64,000 bases of DNA from Candidatus Obscuribacterales bacterium (lineage in GTDB: Bacteria > Cyanobacteriota > Vampirovibrionia > Obscuribacterales > Obscuribacteraceae). The translations under genes and the position numbers were made by a program. The notes beneath the pieces were generated by a model. The model was not told the origin of the DNA. It saw nothing but the letters and a program-made list of their open reading frames with translations, and ran no database searches. This document shows, piece by piece, positions 17,935-27,287 of this stretch. Location: NCBI GenBank assembly GCA_020054205.1, contig JAGVLS010000004.1, positions 1 through 64,000 on the forward strand, given 5' to 3'. Every line of letters begins with the position of its first letter. Within the stretch, counting starts at the first letter, position 1.

Positions 17935-18013
17935 TGAATCGCTACTCTGACCAGATATGCAGGCAATGTTAGCATGAAATTACCTAGAAACAGTAGACAG
18001 TCATTCCATTATT

Positions 18014-20575
18014 TTAATTAGATATGGCTTTGATTGGAGTAAGTGAAATATTGCAGTTGCCAGGGTAAAAATTGCCTAACTCACTAGGGTTGTAACGGCT
18101 GAGCATATACATTTTAGTTCCTGGTATCTGATACAAGTAAGGCAATGTGCTTCTGCTAAGTGCTGCTTTCACAACGTCAGCATCCCGATCACCTTTAAAC
18201 CAGATCAAAGTGTCATACTTTACTTCAGGATCCTTGTTGATTTCTGATTTAAACCAATTGTCAAATTCATAAGGGTAAAGAGATATTACACTGCAGCTAG
18301 CTCGTACAGACCCCAGATGAGATTTTCCTGAGTGCAGTGCATTACCAAATAATTCATAACCCCGCGAATCAGCAGCTTCAGGGTGTAATATCCAGGCTGC
18401 TTTCAATTGTTTAAAACTCCAAGGATGGAGAAACCAGTTTGAGCTTTTACTGTTAATTTCAATCGTGCATGTAAGCAAGATCAACATTTGAAGCAAAATA
18501 TATGCACTTTTGTTGGTATTAGCTCTAATTGCCATAAGTGCAGGCCATAAAACTACCAGTACAAATGGAAAACATTTATAGCTTCCCAACTCTGCATTAA
18601 AATCTAATCTAGAGCAAAAGTTAAACGCCCAGTATGGCAAAAAACAAATTCCACCGGCAACTATTCGCCAATCTCGCCTTAGCAATCCTCCTACTATAAG
18701 AATCTCGCAGGGCAGCCATAAATATTGAACCTTTAACAAATTATGCACAAAGCGTTGCATCAACACTGGGACAGTTAGATATTGCTTGAAATTATCACCA
18801 TAGTACACATCATGTAAAACTCCAAAATGACCACTGCAAATCAATACGGTTGCAAAACCTACAGCTGACAAAACCAGTGATAATAAGCAAAATTGATAAC
18901 CAATGCGCTGTCGTTCGGGATTGTCCTTAGAACTGACTCTGGACATTCCTGCTTTTTCTGCAAGCAATATTAGAAACAATGGCAATGCAAGATGTATTCC
19001 TGCATCCTCTCTAACCGCTGCATTAAGTATTAGGAAAAGCAGCGCAAGTCGGTACCTACTATACTCCCAGCAAATGAAAAACAGTAGAAGAAACATTGGA
19101 CACCACATTTCTTGGCGCGGCTCCCACTGAGGACTAGTCATAGCACCACTTAGTTGAAAGATTACTGTCGAAATAAAAGCCAGTGGCAGCGACCAAGCCC
19201 CTGTATATAACTTTCTAAAAAGATAGTAGGCAATCAATGCCAGCACACTGAAGATAAATCCATGATAGGCTGCAAAAAAGAAAATGGGCGCTGAAATTGA
19301 ATTATTAGGAAATAAGTAACTTATAGCGCATGGAATATAGTTAATAGGTGAACAGTGTGTCGTATACCAGGTTTCACCTCCTAATACTGGTGCTCGGGAT
19401 AATTGCCAACCAGAATGCCAGATAATGCTCTGAAATACAGTTGAATCAAATAGTGTCGCTCCAAAATAGTATTGATTGTTTAGTACCGTATTAAAATTGG
19501 CTGCAAAAAATATTACAAACAGCAATCCAGCAGCTATTAAATCGGCAGCATGAGATTTGAATACTGTTTGTAAAAAAGCTACAGTTTTCCCCATACTAGA
19601 AAATGATGTGAGTGAGCTATCAAGATCTTTGATAAAAAGCGCCTCAAGTGCCTTTTTTGATGCTATTTTTTTTTTAAAATCCAAACCGCAAAAATTCTCA
19701 TATTCTTTAAGAGTGCGTTGTGTTCCCAAACCATAGAGATCGATCTGTTTCAAATGGTCAGGATTTTTTGGCACGATACCTGCCAAAAGATAATTGTAGC
19801 GGTCACGACTGCGATCAAGAAACTTATACCAATCTTTTTGATCTGCCCAGTGCAGCGCTCGTGTTTCGCCTTTTTTAAGATCAAGATAAAAATGATAGAT
19901 AAATGTTTTTGTGGGACTGTATACATCCCATCCGTTGGTGTAGGCACGCGCAGCTAGCGTGATTTCCTCATGGTCGAAATAAAGATAAGGATCATATGGC
20001 AGCTCTTTGATGAATTGTCCGGGAGCGAATATATAACCAGCAGCTACAAATGCCCCCCTTAGCGGCTTTGGAGGCGTAAAGGATAAATTTGCGCTGGCAA
20101 AACGGATGTCTCCTTTATCGTTAAATGGCAAGGACTGTATAATCGCCAACTGCGGAGATGGCTCCAAATTGTTAGGTGGTTTGTAACCGGGTGGATAATT
20201 GGAGAGAAAGGATTTTTTTGATTTGCATTTGGACAACTCGGCAATGAGGGCGGTATCCCAGCCTTTGACGAAGCGCATATGACTGTCGATCATAAGCACA
20301 TAATCTTCACCTTCAAATAATGTCTGTGCCTGGGCTCGAGCCCAGCATACTCCTTGCGTTTCAGAGGGAAGGAAAGAAATTGTTTTAGTCTGATTTGGCC
20401 GTGGCGAAGGAACAACAAAGCAGTCTTTGTCTTTATCTGGGTCATATTGCCAGCAGATGCCAACAGTTATGAGATCTGGTCGGTCGGCCTTGGAAAAGAG
20501 ATCCAAAACCGTCCACTGACACTCAGGGTCACGATAGCTGGCAATCTGCACAAATATTATCGGGGCGGAAGACAT
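18014..20575 (-). CDS. GT60 (Skp1-type GlcNAc-transferase) fused to DUF2079 membrane domain
   Basis: An 853-residue, apparently bifunctional protein. Residues about 5-310 match the GlcNAc family PF11397/GT60: IFVQIASYRDPECQ at the start, VGICWQYD, QGVCWARAQAQ, the DxD-like IDSHMRF at 96-101, FDHEEI at 200-205, and the terminal GLGTQRTLKEYENFCGLDF. In Dictyostelium, Gnt1 of this family adds GlcNAc to a hydroxyproline of Skp1 made by P4H1. After a linker, about residue 345 to the end is a polytopic DUF2079-type domain (FDSTVFQSIIW, THCSPINYIPCAI, QWEPRQEMW, VREDAGIH). A cytosolic first-sugar domain joined to a membrane GT-C-like domain suggests sequential sugar additions. The start ATG is at 20575. 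Confidence 0.85.
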   Translation of the reverse strand: MSSAPIIFVQIASYRDPECQWTVLDLFSKADRPDLITVGICWQYDPDKDKDCFVVPSPRPNQTKTISFLPSETQGVCWARAQAQTLFEGEDYVLMIDSHMRFVKGWDTALIAELSKCKSKKSFLSNYPPGYKPPNNLEPSPQLAIIQSLPFNDKGDIRFASANLSFTPPKPLRGAFVAAGYIFAPGQFIKELPYDPYLYFDHEEITLAARAYTNGWDVYSPTKTFIYHFYLDLKKGETRALHWADQKDWYKFLDRSRDRYNYLLAGIVPKNPDHLKQIDLYGLGTQRTLKEYENFCGLDFKKKIASKKALEALFIKDLDSSLTSFSSMGKTVAFLQTVFKSHAADLIAAGLLFVIFFAANFNTVLNNQYYFGATLFDSTVFQSIIWHSGWQLSRAPVLGGETWYTTHCSPINYIPCAISYLFPNNSISAPIFFFAAYHGFIFSVLALIAYYLFRKLYTGAWSLPLAFISTVIFQLSGAMTSPQWEPRQEMWCPMFLLLFFICWEYSRYRLALLFLILNAAVREDAGIHLALPLFLILLAEKAGMSRVSSKDNPERQRIGYQFCLLSLVLSAVGFATVLICSGHFGVLHDVYYGDNFKQYLTVPVLMQRFVHNLLKVQYLWLPCEILIVGGLLRRDWRIVAGGICFLPYWAFNFCSRLDFNAELGSYKCFPFVLVVLWPALMAIRANTNKSAYILLQMLILLTCTIEINSKSSNWFLHPWSFKQLKAAWILHPEAADSRGYELFGNALHSGKSHLGSVRASCSVISLYPYEFDNWFKSEINKDPEVKYDTLIWFKGDRDADVVKAALSRSTLPYLYQIPGTKMYMLSRYNPSELGNFYPGNCNISLTPIKAISN

Positions 20576-20601
20576 ACAATCGATCGCGATCCTAAAATGG
20601 C

Positions 20602-20639
20602 ATTATTGAATTTATACCATGAATAAGCCATTCAATAAT
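20602..20639. repeat. 10-bp inverted repeat in the divergent promoter region
   Basis: ATTATTGAAT (20602-20611) and ATTCAATAAT (20630-20639) are perfectly complementary with an 18-base spacer, close upstream of the GT60 fusion gene (start 20575, minus strand). There is no T-run. It may be an operator or part of the 5' leader of that transcript. Confidence 0.45.
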
Positions 20640-20687
20640 AAGAAGTGCAAACTATGAAATTACGTATGCCAATATTATTGATTTAAG

Positions 20688-20710
20688 AAAGTTATTTACT
20701 AAATAACTTT
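20688..20710. repeat. 23-bp near-perfect palindrome
   Basis: AAAGTTATTTA and TAAATAACTTT flank a single C (20699), giving an 11-bp inverted repeat in the 313-base gap between the divergent GT60 and galE genes. The short centre argues against a terminator and for a dimeric regulator site. Apart from this, the other inverted repeat and the galE promoter, the gap shows no gene. Confidence 0.5.
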
Positions 20711-20788
20711 AATCAAAACATCTACCAAATTATAGTTGGGAAGAATGGTATTCTGTAAAGAATAGTCGACATTTCCGACAGTATATTT

Positions 20789-20817
20789 TTGTCAGTTGGA
20801 CAAGTTATTAATACAAT
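20789..20817 (+). promoter_or_regulatory. probable sigma-70-type promoter of galE
   Basis: TTGTCA (20789-20794), a 17-base spacer, then TACAAT (20812-20817). Each hexamer has five of six consensus bases at ideal spacing. Transcription would begin near 20824 and drive galE and the coupled FAD enzyme. Confidence 0.5.
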
Positions 20818-20888
20818 GATTGATTAACCCTGCCTTATGTATTTTGGCGAGCAAAAGCAGCAAATTTAGAGGAGCAAATATTCCCAGG

Positions 20889-21908
20889 ATGAAAATCCTT
20901 GTAATTGGTGGTGCTGGTTATATTGGAAGCATCACTACTAAAACTTTAGTTGCTAATGGACATAGTGTAATTGTCTTAGATAACCTTGCTCATGGACACA
21001 GAGATGCTGTACCGCTCGAAGCTGAATTTATACATGGAGATATGGAAGATACAACGAAACTCGATGTCATTTTTCATCAAAATAAGATTGACATGGTAAT
21101 GCATTTCGCTGCTCATAGTCTTGTAGCCGAATCCATCCGATCTCCTTCAAAATATTTTTCGAATAATGTTGTAAAAGGCATAAAACTCCTAGACACCATG
21201 ATCAAGAATGGTATTAAGCGCTTTATTTTTTCCTCTAGTGCGGCTGTATATGGTGAAGCCGATTGCCCAGTGGCAGAAGATGCTCCGCTAAATCCGTCAA
21301 ACACATATGGACATACAAAACTAGCTTTTGAGAGAATATTAGAATGCTATGACACTGCGTATGGGTTGCGCTATATATCGTTGCGTTATTTCAATGCTGC
21401 AGGTTCTGCCGGGCTAATTAGCGAACAGCATGACCCCGAAACGCATCTTATTCCCCTTGTACTCCAAGTGGCCAGTGGCAAACGTTCCAGCATTACCATA
21501 TTTGGTGATGACTACAACACGTCCGATGGTACGGCAATACGAGATTATATTCATGTTGAAGACTTAGCAATCGCACATGTAGCGGCCAGTGAATATTTAA
21601 TCGAAGAAAACAAAAGTAACGTTTTTAACTTAGGTAGCCAAAAAGGTTATTCAGTTCTTCAAGTTATTCAAGCAGCACGCCAAATTACAGCTTGTTCAAT
21701 CCCTGTACTAATTGGAGCTAGGCGTGTTGGTGATTCTCCTATTTTGATTGCAAACAATGAAAAAGCTAAGCGTGTTTTGAACTGGAAACCGCGACATACA
21801 AAAATTGAGACGATTATTGAGTCTGCTTGGCGGCCGTATCTATTGCTAGGGGAAAACATGCACAACTTTGCACCGCTAAATCACAAAATAATTTTAAGTC
21901 TAAAATGA
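20889..21908 (+). CDS. galE: UDP-glucose 4-epimerase
   Basis: About 340 residues from the ATG at 20889, chosen because GAGGAG lies upstream and the Rossmann motif GGAGYIGS follows directly. The catalytic SDR residues are present: Ser in FSSSAAVYG, and the Tyr-x-x-x-Lys of [17 protein letters not shown] and [22 protein letters not shown] are typical GalE signatures. It interconverts UDP-glucose and UDP-galactose, or the GlcNAc forms. It is translationally coupled (ATGA) to the following FAD enzyme, so it presumably supplies that enzyme or the neighbouring glycosyltransferases. Confidence 0.93.
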   Translation: MKILVIGGAGYIGSITTKTLVANGHSVIVLDNLAHGHRDAVPLEAEFIHGDMEDTTKLDVIFHQNKIDMVMHFAAHSLVAESIRSPSKYFSNNVVKGIKLLDTMIKNGIKRFIFSSSAAVYGEADCPVAEDAPLNPSNTYGHTKLAFERILECYDTAYGLRYISLRYFNAAGSAGLISEQHDPETHLIPLVLQVASGKRSSITIFGDDYNTSDGTAIRDYIHVEDLAIAHVAASEYLIEENKSNVFNLGSQKGYSVLQVIQAARQITACSIPVLIGARRVGDSPILIANNEKAKRVLNWKPRHTKIETIIESAWRPYLLLGENMHNFAPLNHKIILSLK

Positions 21909-23518
21909 ATCATAAGAAGGCAATTATTATTGGAGCTGGACCTGCAGGGCTAACTGCAGCATACGAACTTATGGTTAGAAGTGATATCAAGCCAGTAATA
22001 TTAGAACAAAGCAGTTATATGGGCGGACTATCCCGAACAGTTAACTATAAAGGTAATCGCATAGATATTGGCGGACATAGATTTTTCTCTAAATCAGATC
22101 GAGTAATGAATTGGTGGCTTGCAAGGATGCCTTTGGAAAGGAACGCGCGATCTGGCAGTAGCATTAACCTTACCTGTCAACAAAAAAGCAAACAGTTGGA
22201 TGTAGAACAAATCGGGCCGGATCCAGAAAAAGAAAACCTGGTTATGTTATTACGCCATAGAAAATCGCGTATATATTTTGCAAAAAAAATGTTCAATTAT
22301 CCAATTTCTTTGACCTTGGATACAGTGAAGAAGCTTGGGCTAAAGCGAATCATTAGAATTTGGCTGAGCTTTTTAAAAGCAACCATTCTACCTATCAAGC
22401 CAGTGAAAAATCTAGAAGATTTCTACATTAATAGTTTTGGAAAAGAACTTTACAAACTATTCTTCAAGGACTATACCCATAAGGTGTGGGGTATAGATTG
22501 CTCTCAATTAAGTAGCGAATGGGGAGCTCAACGAACTAAAGGATTATCTTTAAGTTCCGTGATAACGCACTTCTTCAAACGGTTAATATCACCAAGTAAA
22601 GATATTCGACAAAAAACAACTCAGACTTCATTGATAGAGCAATTTTTATATCCTAAATTTGGACCAGGACAAATGTGGGAGACAGTTAGCCATGATCTGC
22701 TAAAATACGGAGCAAAAATTCACACTCATCATTGTGTGGACAAAATAAATGTTTTAAATAATAGAGTAATCTCTGTGGAAGCAATCAACACTTTAAATGG
22801 AGAACGCCTTACTTTTGATGGCGACTATTTCTTTTCGACTATGCCTATTAAAGACTTGGTTAAGCACATGAATTGTTCAGTGCCAAGCAGAATTGCAGAA
22901 ATAGCTTCTGGACTTATCTATAGAGATTTTATTACTATTGGGCTGCTGGTGAGCAAATTGAATATTAGCGATGCAACAAACGATGGTCAGAAGCTTATTT
23001 CTGATAACTGGATTTATATTCAAGAGCCATCCGTTAAATTGGGGCGACTGCAGATATTTAACAACTGGAGCCCTTTTATGGTGTCTGACCCGACTAAAAT
23101 ATGGCTGGGTTTAGAATATTTTTGTAATGAAGGAGATGAATTATGGTCATTGGCGGATAAGGAGTTGATGGAGTTGGCAATCGGAGAACTTTCTGCAATT
23201 GGTATCATTGAAAATTCAGCCGTTAACGATGCGACAGTAATACGTATGGCCAAAACTTATCCGGCCTATTCTGGAACTTATGATCGGTTTCCAGAATTAC
23301 AAGACTTTTTGGACAGCATTCCTAATTTATTTTTGATAGGTCGCAATGGCATGCATAAATATAATAATCAAGATCATTCAATGCTAACAGCCATGGTTGC
23401 AGTAGACAATATTCTTTCCGGCAGAGCTGATAAAAAAAATATTTGGCAAATTAATACAGAAATGGAATATCACGAAATAAAAAAATTTACAGAAAAATCC
23501 TTGCCTTCTTGCCGCTAA
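21905..23518 (+). CDS. FAD/NAD(P)-dependent oxidoreductase, UGM/HemY-like
   Basis: A 537-residue flavoprotein starting with an ATG that overlaps the galE stop (ATGA). The FAD motif [17 protein letters not shown] is at about residues 6-22, followed by [26 protein letters not shown] split over the GG and GHRFF signatures found in UDP-galactopyranose-mutase-like proteins. The C-terminal [18 protein letters not shown] completes the flavin site. It is longer than classical bacterial UGM, so UDP-galactofuranose formation is plausible from the galE coupling but not proven. It is a distant paralogue of the enzyme at 16633-17934. Confidence 0.8.
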   Translation: MNHKKAIIIGAGPAGLTAAYELMVRSDIKPVILEQSSYMGGLSRTVNYKGNRIDIGGHRFFSKSDRVMNWWLARMPLERNARSGSSINLTCQQKSKQLDVEQIGPDPEKENLVMLLRHRKSRIYFAKKMFNYPISLTLDTVKKLGLKRIIRIWLSFLKATILPIKPVKNLEDFYINSFGKELYKLFFKDYTHKVWGIDCSQLSSEWGAQRTKGLSLSSVITHFFKRLISPSKDIRQKTTQTSLIEQFLYPKFGPGQMWETVSHDLLKYGAKIHTHHCVDKINVLNNRVISVEAINTLNGERLTFDGDYFFSTMPIKDLVKHMNCSVPSRIAEIASGLIYRDFITIGLLVSKLNISDATNDGQKLISDNWIYIQEPSVKLGRLQIFNNWSPFMVSDPTKIWLGLEYFCNEGDELWSLADKELMELAIGELSAIGIIENSAVNDATVIRMAKTYPAYSGTYDRFPELQDFLDSIPNLFLIGRNGMHKYNNQDHSMLTAMVAVDNILSGRADKKNIWQINTEMEYHEIKKFTEKSLPSCR

Positions 23519-23952
23519 TTGTTTTACATCCATTGTTCATTTATTTGAATTACAGACAAAATAAGTCATCTCAGAGTGCAGGTTGGCTTTTACTGTGTCT
23601 TAGTCCTTTTGTGTTTACAGCTTTGAGTTTGATTTGGTACCGTGCTTATTTACTTCCAGCCATGCACTTAGGTTGGAATTATTAAATAAGTTTTGATCTG
23701 CAAAATTTTATTTCAGTTATTACTAAAGGCATTACAGTAAATTTGGGCCCTCAAATGTGGTTGTTCTGTTTTTCAATGGCTACTAACCTGTTACACGATG
23801 GAGTGTCAACGCTTCACTGGATATATCTAGCGTTAGTTATGTGTGTAATGTTCTTTTGTTTGTATAAGCAAAGTTATTCAAAGAGCAATACTTCTCTGAT
23901 AGTGCTGCTACTAGAGATTGCTAAATCAACTTTTCACAGTGTTAGAATATAA
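23490..23952 (+). pseudogene. decayed membrane-protein fragment with an internal stop
   Basis: Directly after the flavoprotein, one reading frame encodes a strongly hydrophobic stretch ([17 protein letters not shown], then LLLCLSPFVFTALSLIWYRAYLLPAM) that is broken by a single TAA at 23683-23685 and continues in the same frame to 23952 with more membrane-like sequence (HWIYLALVMCVMFFCLY). There is no start codon or ribosome site at the beginning. It looks like the tail of a polytopic, perhaps GT-C, gene that lost its 5' part and gained a stop. Confidence 0.6.
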
Positions 23953-23996
23953 AATAGTAGAATTAGGGTTGGACTGGAAGCGAGGTTAATTACAGT

Positions 23997-24833
23997 ATGA
24001 CAATTTTATATTTAAAATATAAAAAGCTCTCTAAATTAATATTAGCTGCTGGTTTATTGCTCCTAAGTAGCAACAGTAATAGTCAAGCTGATGATGATTA
24101 CAATCGCGGCGTTGCTTCTTATAATTCTAGCGACGATAAATACATTATCATCAAACATCAAACGGCCAATACATCTAATGCAAAAAGAGGTGTGCAGTTG
24201 GGTCTCTCCAGAATTCCTAAGAACCTGAAAGAGGCTGTGTTTAATGAGGGCTGCAAAATTGTAATTACTCCAACTGTATTGGAATATCATCCTGACCTGG
24301 CTTCGGAAAAACCACGTGGTTATACACATGGTGGTGGGTATGATAATACGCCGGCTATGTTTATGTCTCACGATAATGAAATTATTATTGCTGAAAAATG
24401 GGGCTGGAATAATGGTCCAGCGACAGTTTATCCGATGGATGCTTATGAAGATTGCCTTGGTCACGAATTTGGACATGCTTTTGATTGGTTTTTAGGCAAA
24501 GCTATACAGGGTAAACATCGTAATTTTTGGAAGATTTCTGAGACCAATTGGTTTATTAAGACATACACCAAAGAAGTTAATAACCTAACGAATAGTCAAA
24601 GAAAAGAAGTTGAATATTATGTTCAGCAAGGTGAAGCTGGTGCGAGTGAATTATTTGCCGAATTGTTTGCCAGTATTTATTCATCCAGACCAACCGCTAG
24701 ACAAAGACGACAATTAGCACAATATTTTCCAGAAACACGCAATAAAATATATAAGCTATCTAACTTAAATCAATTTAGATCTGACAATATCAATGCTGCT
24801 TTTCCGGAAATATTACAGAAACAGTCTGAATAA
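23997..24833 (+). CDS. secreted metallopeptidase, ATLF (anthrax lethal factor)-like
   Basis: 278 residues with an N-terminal signal peptide (hydrophobic 12-24, cleavage near SQA-DD at 31). The zinc motif HEFGH is at 156-160 with the second Glu region GASELFAELFASIY at 216-228, the HExxH...E arrangement of the ATLF/M34 family. The preceding RGYTHGGGYDNTPAMF and DAYEDCLGHEFGHAFD also fit that family. The start ATG has GAGG 10 bases upstream. Known M34 peptidases include host-kinase-cleaving toxins, but many free-living bacteria carry ATLF-like proteins with unknown, probably cell-surface substrates. Confidence 0.75.
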   Translation: MTILYLKYKKLSKLILAAGLLLLSSNSNSQADDDYNRGVASYNSSDDKYIIIKHQTANTSNAKRGVQLGLSRIPKNLKEAVFNEGCKIVITPTVLEYHPDLASEKPRGYTHGGGYDNTPAMFMSHDNEIIIAEKWGWNNGPATVYPMDAYEDCLGHEFGHAFDWFLGKAIQGKHRNFWKISETNWFIKTYTKEVNNLTNSQRKEVEYYVQQGEAGASELFAELFASIYSSRPTARQRRQLAQYFPETRNKIYKLSNLNQFRSDNINAAFPEILQKQSE

Positions 24834-24958
24834 TCCATACCAATAAGGACAAAACTGCTTTACAATTGCACTTATTCCTGGATACAAATAAAGCGTTTCT
24901 TAGCTTTCACCCTCTGTCAAGCGCTGATGCCAAACTGGATTTGGGATTCTGTAGCCGA

Positions 24959-24964
24959 TATAAT
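24959..24964 (+). promoter_or_regulatory. -10 element before the prp riboswitch
   Basis: A perfect TATAAT lies about 30 bases before the first conserved riboswitch bases. The -35 (TGGATT region at 24936-24941) is weak. The placement suits transcription starting just before the aptamer. Confidence 0.4.
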
Positions 24965-24989
24965 AGTTAGCAGTAGTAATAAGGAGGAT

Positions 24990-25125
24990 GCATTACAGCA
25001 TTCTGTATTCAGTAAACCAAGGGATCACCAAAAGTGATCTGGTGGGGGAAGTGTGGTGAAAGTCCACCGCTGTCCCGCAACTGTGAAGCAAGAAATTGCC
25101 AGTCAGGCTACCCACCTGAATACAA
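24990..25125 (+). promoter_or_regulatory. cobalamin riboswitch upstream of prpBCD
   Basis: The conserved cobalamin aptamer core is plain: GGTGGGGGAAGTGTGGTGAA, AGTCCACCGCTGTCCCGCAA and CTGTGAAG in order, then the B12-box-like GCCAGTCAGGCTACCC. GTATTCAG (25005-25012) pairs with CTGAATAC (25116-25123) to close the structure. A small CCTCTTCGAGG hairpin and then a terminator follow before prpB. By analogy with the class, B12 binding should favour termination, so prpBCD is expressed when B12 is low. Confidence 0.95.
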
Positions 25126-25201
25126 ACAATTGAGTTTACCTCTTCGAGGCAAGGAGGAAATTTCTATGAGCATGGCAGAGATGTCATTCATATGAGATCT
25201 T

Positions 25202-25231
25202 GTTCCTAGCAGAGATAGGAACTTTTTTTTT
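25202..25231 (+). terminator. riboswitch-controlled intrinsic terminator
   Basis: Stem GTTCCTA (25202-25208) with TAGGAAC (25216-25222), loop GCAGAGA, then nine T. It lies between the cobalamin aptamer and prpB, 20 bases before the start codon, as an expression platform should. Confidence 0.9.
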
Positions 25232-25251
25232 AAAGGGAAAATTAAAATTAT

Positions 25252-26151
25252 ATGTCGAAGAAATCGTTAGTGACTGAGAGTGCTGGAGCAAGGTTTCGTC
25301 AGGCTTTAGTAGACGAAAAACCGTTGCAGGTAGCAGGAACCATTAATGCATATTGTGCTCTGCTAGCCGAGAATGCTGGTTTTAAAGCAATCTATTTGTC
25401 GGGTGCAGGCGTTGCTAATGCTTCATTTGGACTTCCGGATCTTGCTATGACTAATCTTACCGATGTCTGCGAAGACATTCGCCGTATAACTTCTGTCACT
25501 GATTTACCGCTTTTAGTTGATGCCGATACTGGTTTCGGTAATTACTTGGGCATCACCCGCTGTATACGAGAGATGACTCGCGCTGGTGCTGCCGGCTGTC
25601 ATATTGAAGACCAGGTGCAATCAAAGCGTTGTGGACATCGTCCTAACAAAGCAATAGTCAGCAAAGATGAGATGATTGATCGCATAAAAGCAGCTGTTGA
25701 TGCAAGACCCGATCATTCTTTTGTCATTATGGCTCGAACTGATGCTCTCGCGGTTGAAGGATTGGATGCTGCTATTGAGCGTGCAATTGCTTGTGTTGAA
25801 GCTGGTGCCGACATGATATTTCCAGAGGCAGTAACTGATCTTGCTCAGTATAAAGCTTTTGCTGAAGCTGTTAAAGTACCAATCTTGGCTAATATCACCG
25901 AGTTTGGGAAAACAGAACTCTATTCGACACAAGAGCTCAAAGCGGCTTCTGTCGGTTTAGTGCTTTATCCACTCTCTGCTTTCAGAGCTATGAGCCAGGC
26001 AGCGCTTAAAGTTTATCAGTGTATTAAAGACAAAGGATCGCAAGCTGACATGCTGCCGATTATGCAAACGCGCGAGCAACTTTATGATGTCCTTGATTAT
26101 AAAACCTATGAAGCAAAAGTAGACTCACTTTTATTACAGGAGAAAAAATAA
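25252..26151 (+). CDS. prpB: methylisocitrate lyase
   Basis: A 299-residue member of the isocitrate lyase/PEP mutase superfamily. The catalytic-loop signature KRCGHRPNK is at residues 125-133, with [11 protein letters not shown] at 88-98 holding metal-binding Asp residues and HIED at 117-120. PrpB splits 2-methylisocitrate into pyruvate and succinate, the last step of the methylcitrate cycle. It is the first gene of prpBCD, behind a cobalamin riboswitch and terminator. Its stop overlaps the prpC start (TAATG). Confidence 0.95.
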   Translation: MSKKSLVTESAGARFRQALVDEKPLQVAGTINAYCALLAENAGFKAIYLSGAGVANASFGLPDLAMTNLTDVCEDIRRITSVTDLPLLVDADTGFGNYLGITRCIREMTRAGAAGCHIEDQVQSKRCGHRPNKAIVSKDEMIDRIKAAVDARPDHSFVIMARTDALAVEGLDAAIERAIACVEAGADMIFPEAVTDLAQYKAFAEAVKVPILANITEFGKTELYSTQELKAASVGLVLYPLSAFRAMSQAALKVYQCIKDKGSQADMLPIMQTREQLYDVLDYKTYEAKVDSLLLQEKK

Positions 26152-27272
26152 TGGCAACTAAGAAAAGTGGAGGTTTAGCCGGAATTGTAGCTGGTGACTC
26201 CGCTATTTGTACTGTAGGAAAAGAAGGTAAGGGTCTCAATTATCGTGGCTATTCTATTAATGATTTAGCAAAAAATGCTCGCTTCGAAGAAGTTGCCTAT
26301 TTATTGATCTACGGCAAACTTCCTAATCAGGCAGAACTTGCCGCTTATGAAAAACGCTTGCAATCGTTGCGCGGGTTACCGGCACAACTGAAATCTGTTC
26401 TCGAGCAACTTCCTGCCGACGCTCATCCGATGGATGTGCTCAAAACAGGATGTTCTGCATTAGGCAGCCTGGAGCAAGAAGGACAAAAGCATAGCCAGTA
26501 CGATATTGCCGATCGCTTAATAGCTATTTTTCCATCTATTCTTTTGTACTGGTATCATTTTTCAAAATCTGGTGAACGCATAAATACAGCTACTGATGAT
26601 AGAAGTGTTGCTGGTCATTTCTTGCATTTGTTATATGGTAAAAAACCAAATGAACTTCAAGAAAGGGCTATGAATGTTTCGCTCGTGCTTTATGCAGAGC
26701 ATGAATTCAATGCATCCACTTTTGTGGCTCGCTCTGTTGCATCAACTATGTCTGATTTCTATTCATGTATAACAGCAGCTATAGGCGCATTGCGTGGACC
26801 ACTTCATGGCGGAGCTAACGAAGCTGCAATGGAGCTTATAGAACAATTTAAATCTCCTGATGAAGCTGAGCAAGGACTGATACAAATGCTCGACAAGAAA
26901 AAATTGATCATGGGGTTTGGACATCGCGTATATTCTGTATGCGATCCACGCAATGAAGCTATAAAAGAGCTATCACATGAACTTTCCACAACAGTGCAAG
27001 ACAAGATTCTTTATCCTGTGTCTGAGCGTATCGAGCAAGTGATGTGGAGAGAACGCAAGTTGTTTCCTAATCTCGATTTCTATAGCGCTTCGGCATATCA
27101 CTTTCTTGGAATACCTACGGCAATGTTTACACCTATCTTTGTTGTCTCCAGAACCTCAGGCTGGGCAGCTCATATAATTGAACAACGAGCCGCTAATAAA
27201 TTGATACGTCCAACCTCCAACTACATTGGACCTGAGCCTACGGCTTGGTTACCCATGGAATCCCGAGTATAA
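26151..27272 (+). CDS. prpC: 2-methylcitrate synthase
   Basis: A 373-residue citrate-synthase-family enzyme. Key features are the GPLHGGANEAA segment with the first catalytic His, GFGHRVYSVCDPR with the second, and the later NLDFYSASAY containing the catalytic Asp. It condenses propionyl-CoA with oxaloacetate. The assignment to 2-methylcitrate rather than citrate rests on its place between prpB and prpD and on the short N-terminus. It is translationally coupled to prpB. Confidence 0.92.
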   Translation: MATKKSGGLAGIVAGDSAICTVGKEGKGLNYRGYSINDLAKNARFEEVAYLLIYGKLPNQAELAAYEKRLQSLRGLPAQLKSVLEQLPADAHPMDVLKTGCSALGSLEQEGQKHSQYDIADRLIAIFPSILLYWYHFSKSGERINTATDDRSVAGHFLHLLYGKKPNELQERAMNVSLVLYAEHEFNASTFVARSVASTMSDFYSCITAAIGALRGPLHGGANEAAMELIEQFKSPDEAEQGLIQMLDKKKLIMGFGHRVYSVCDPRNEAIKELSHELSTTVQDKILYPVSERIEQVMWRERKLFPNLDFYSASAYHFLGIPTAMFTPIFVVSRTSGWAAHIIEQRAANKLIRPTSNYIGPEPTAWLPMESRV

Positions 27273-27287
27273 TTAGGAGCTAGTTAA

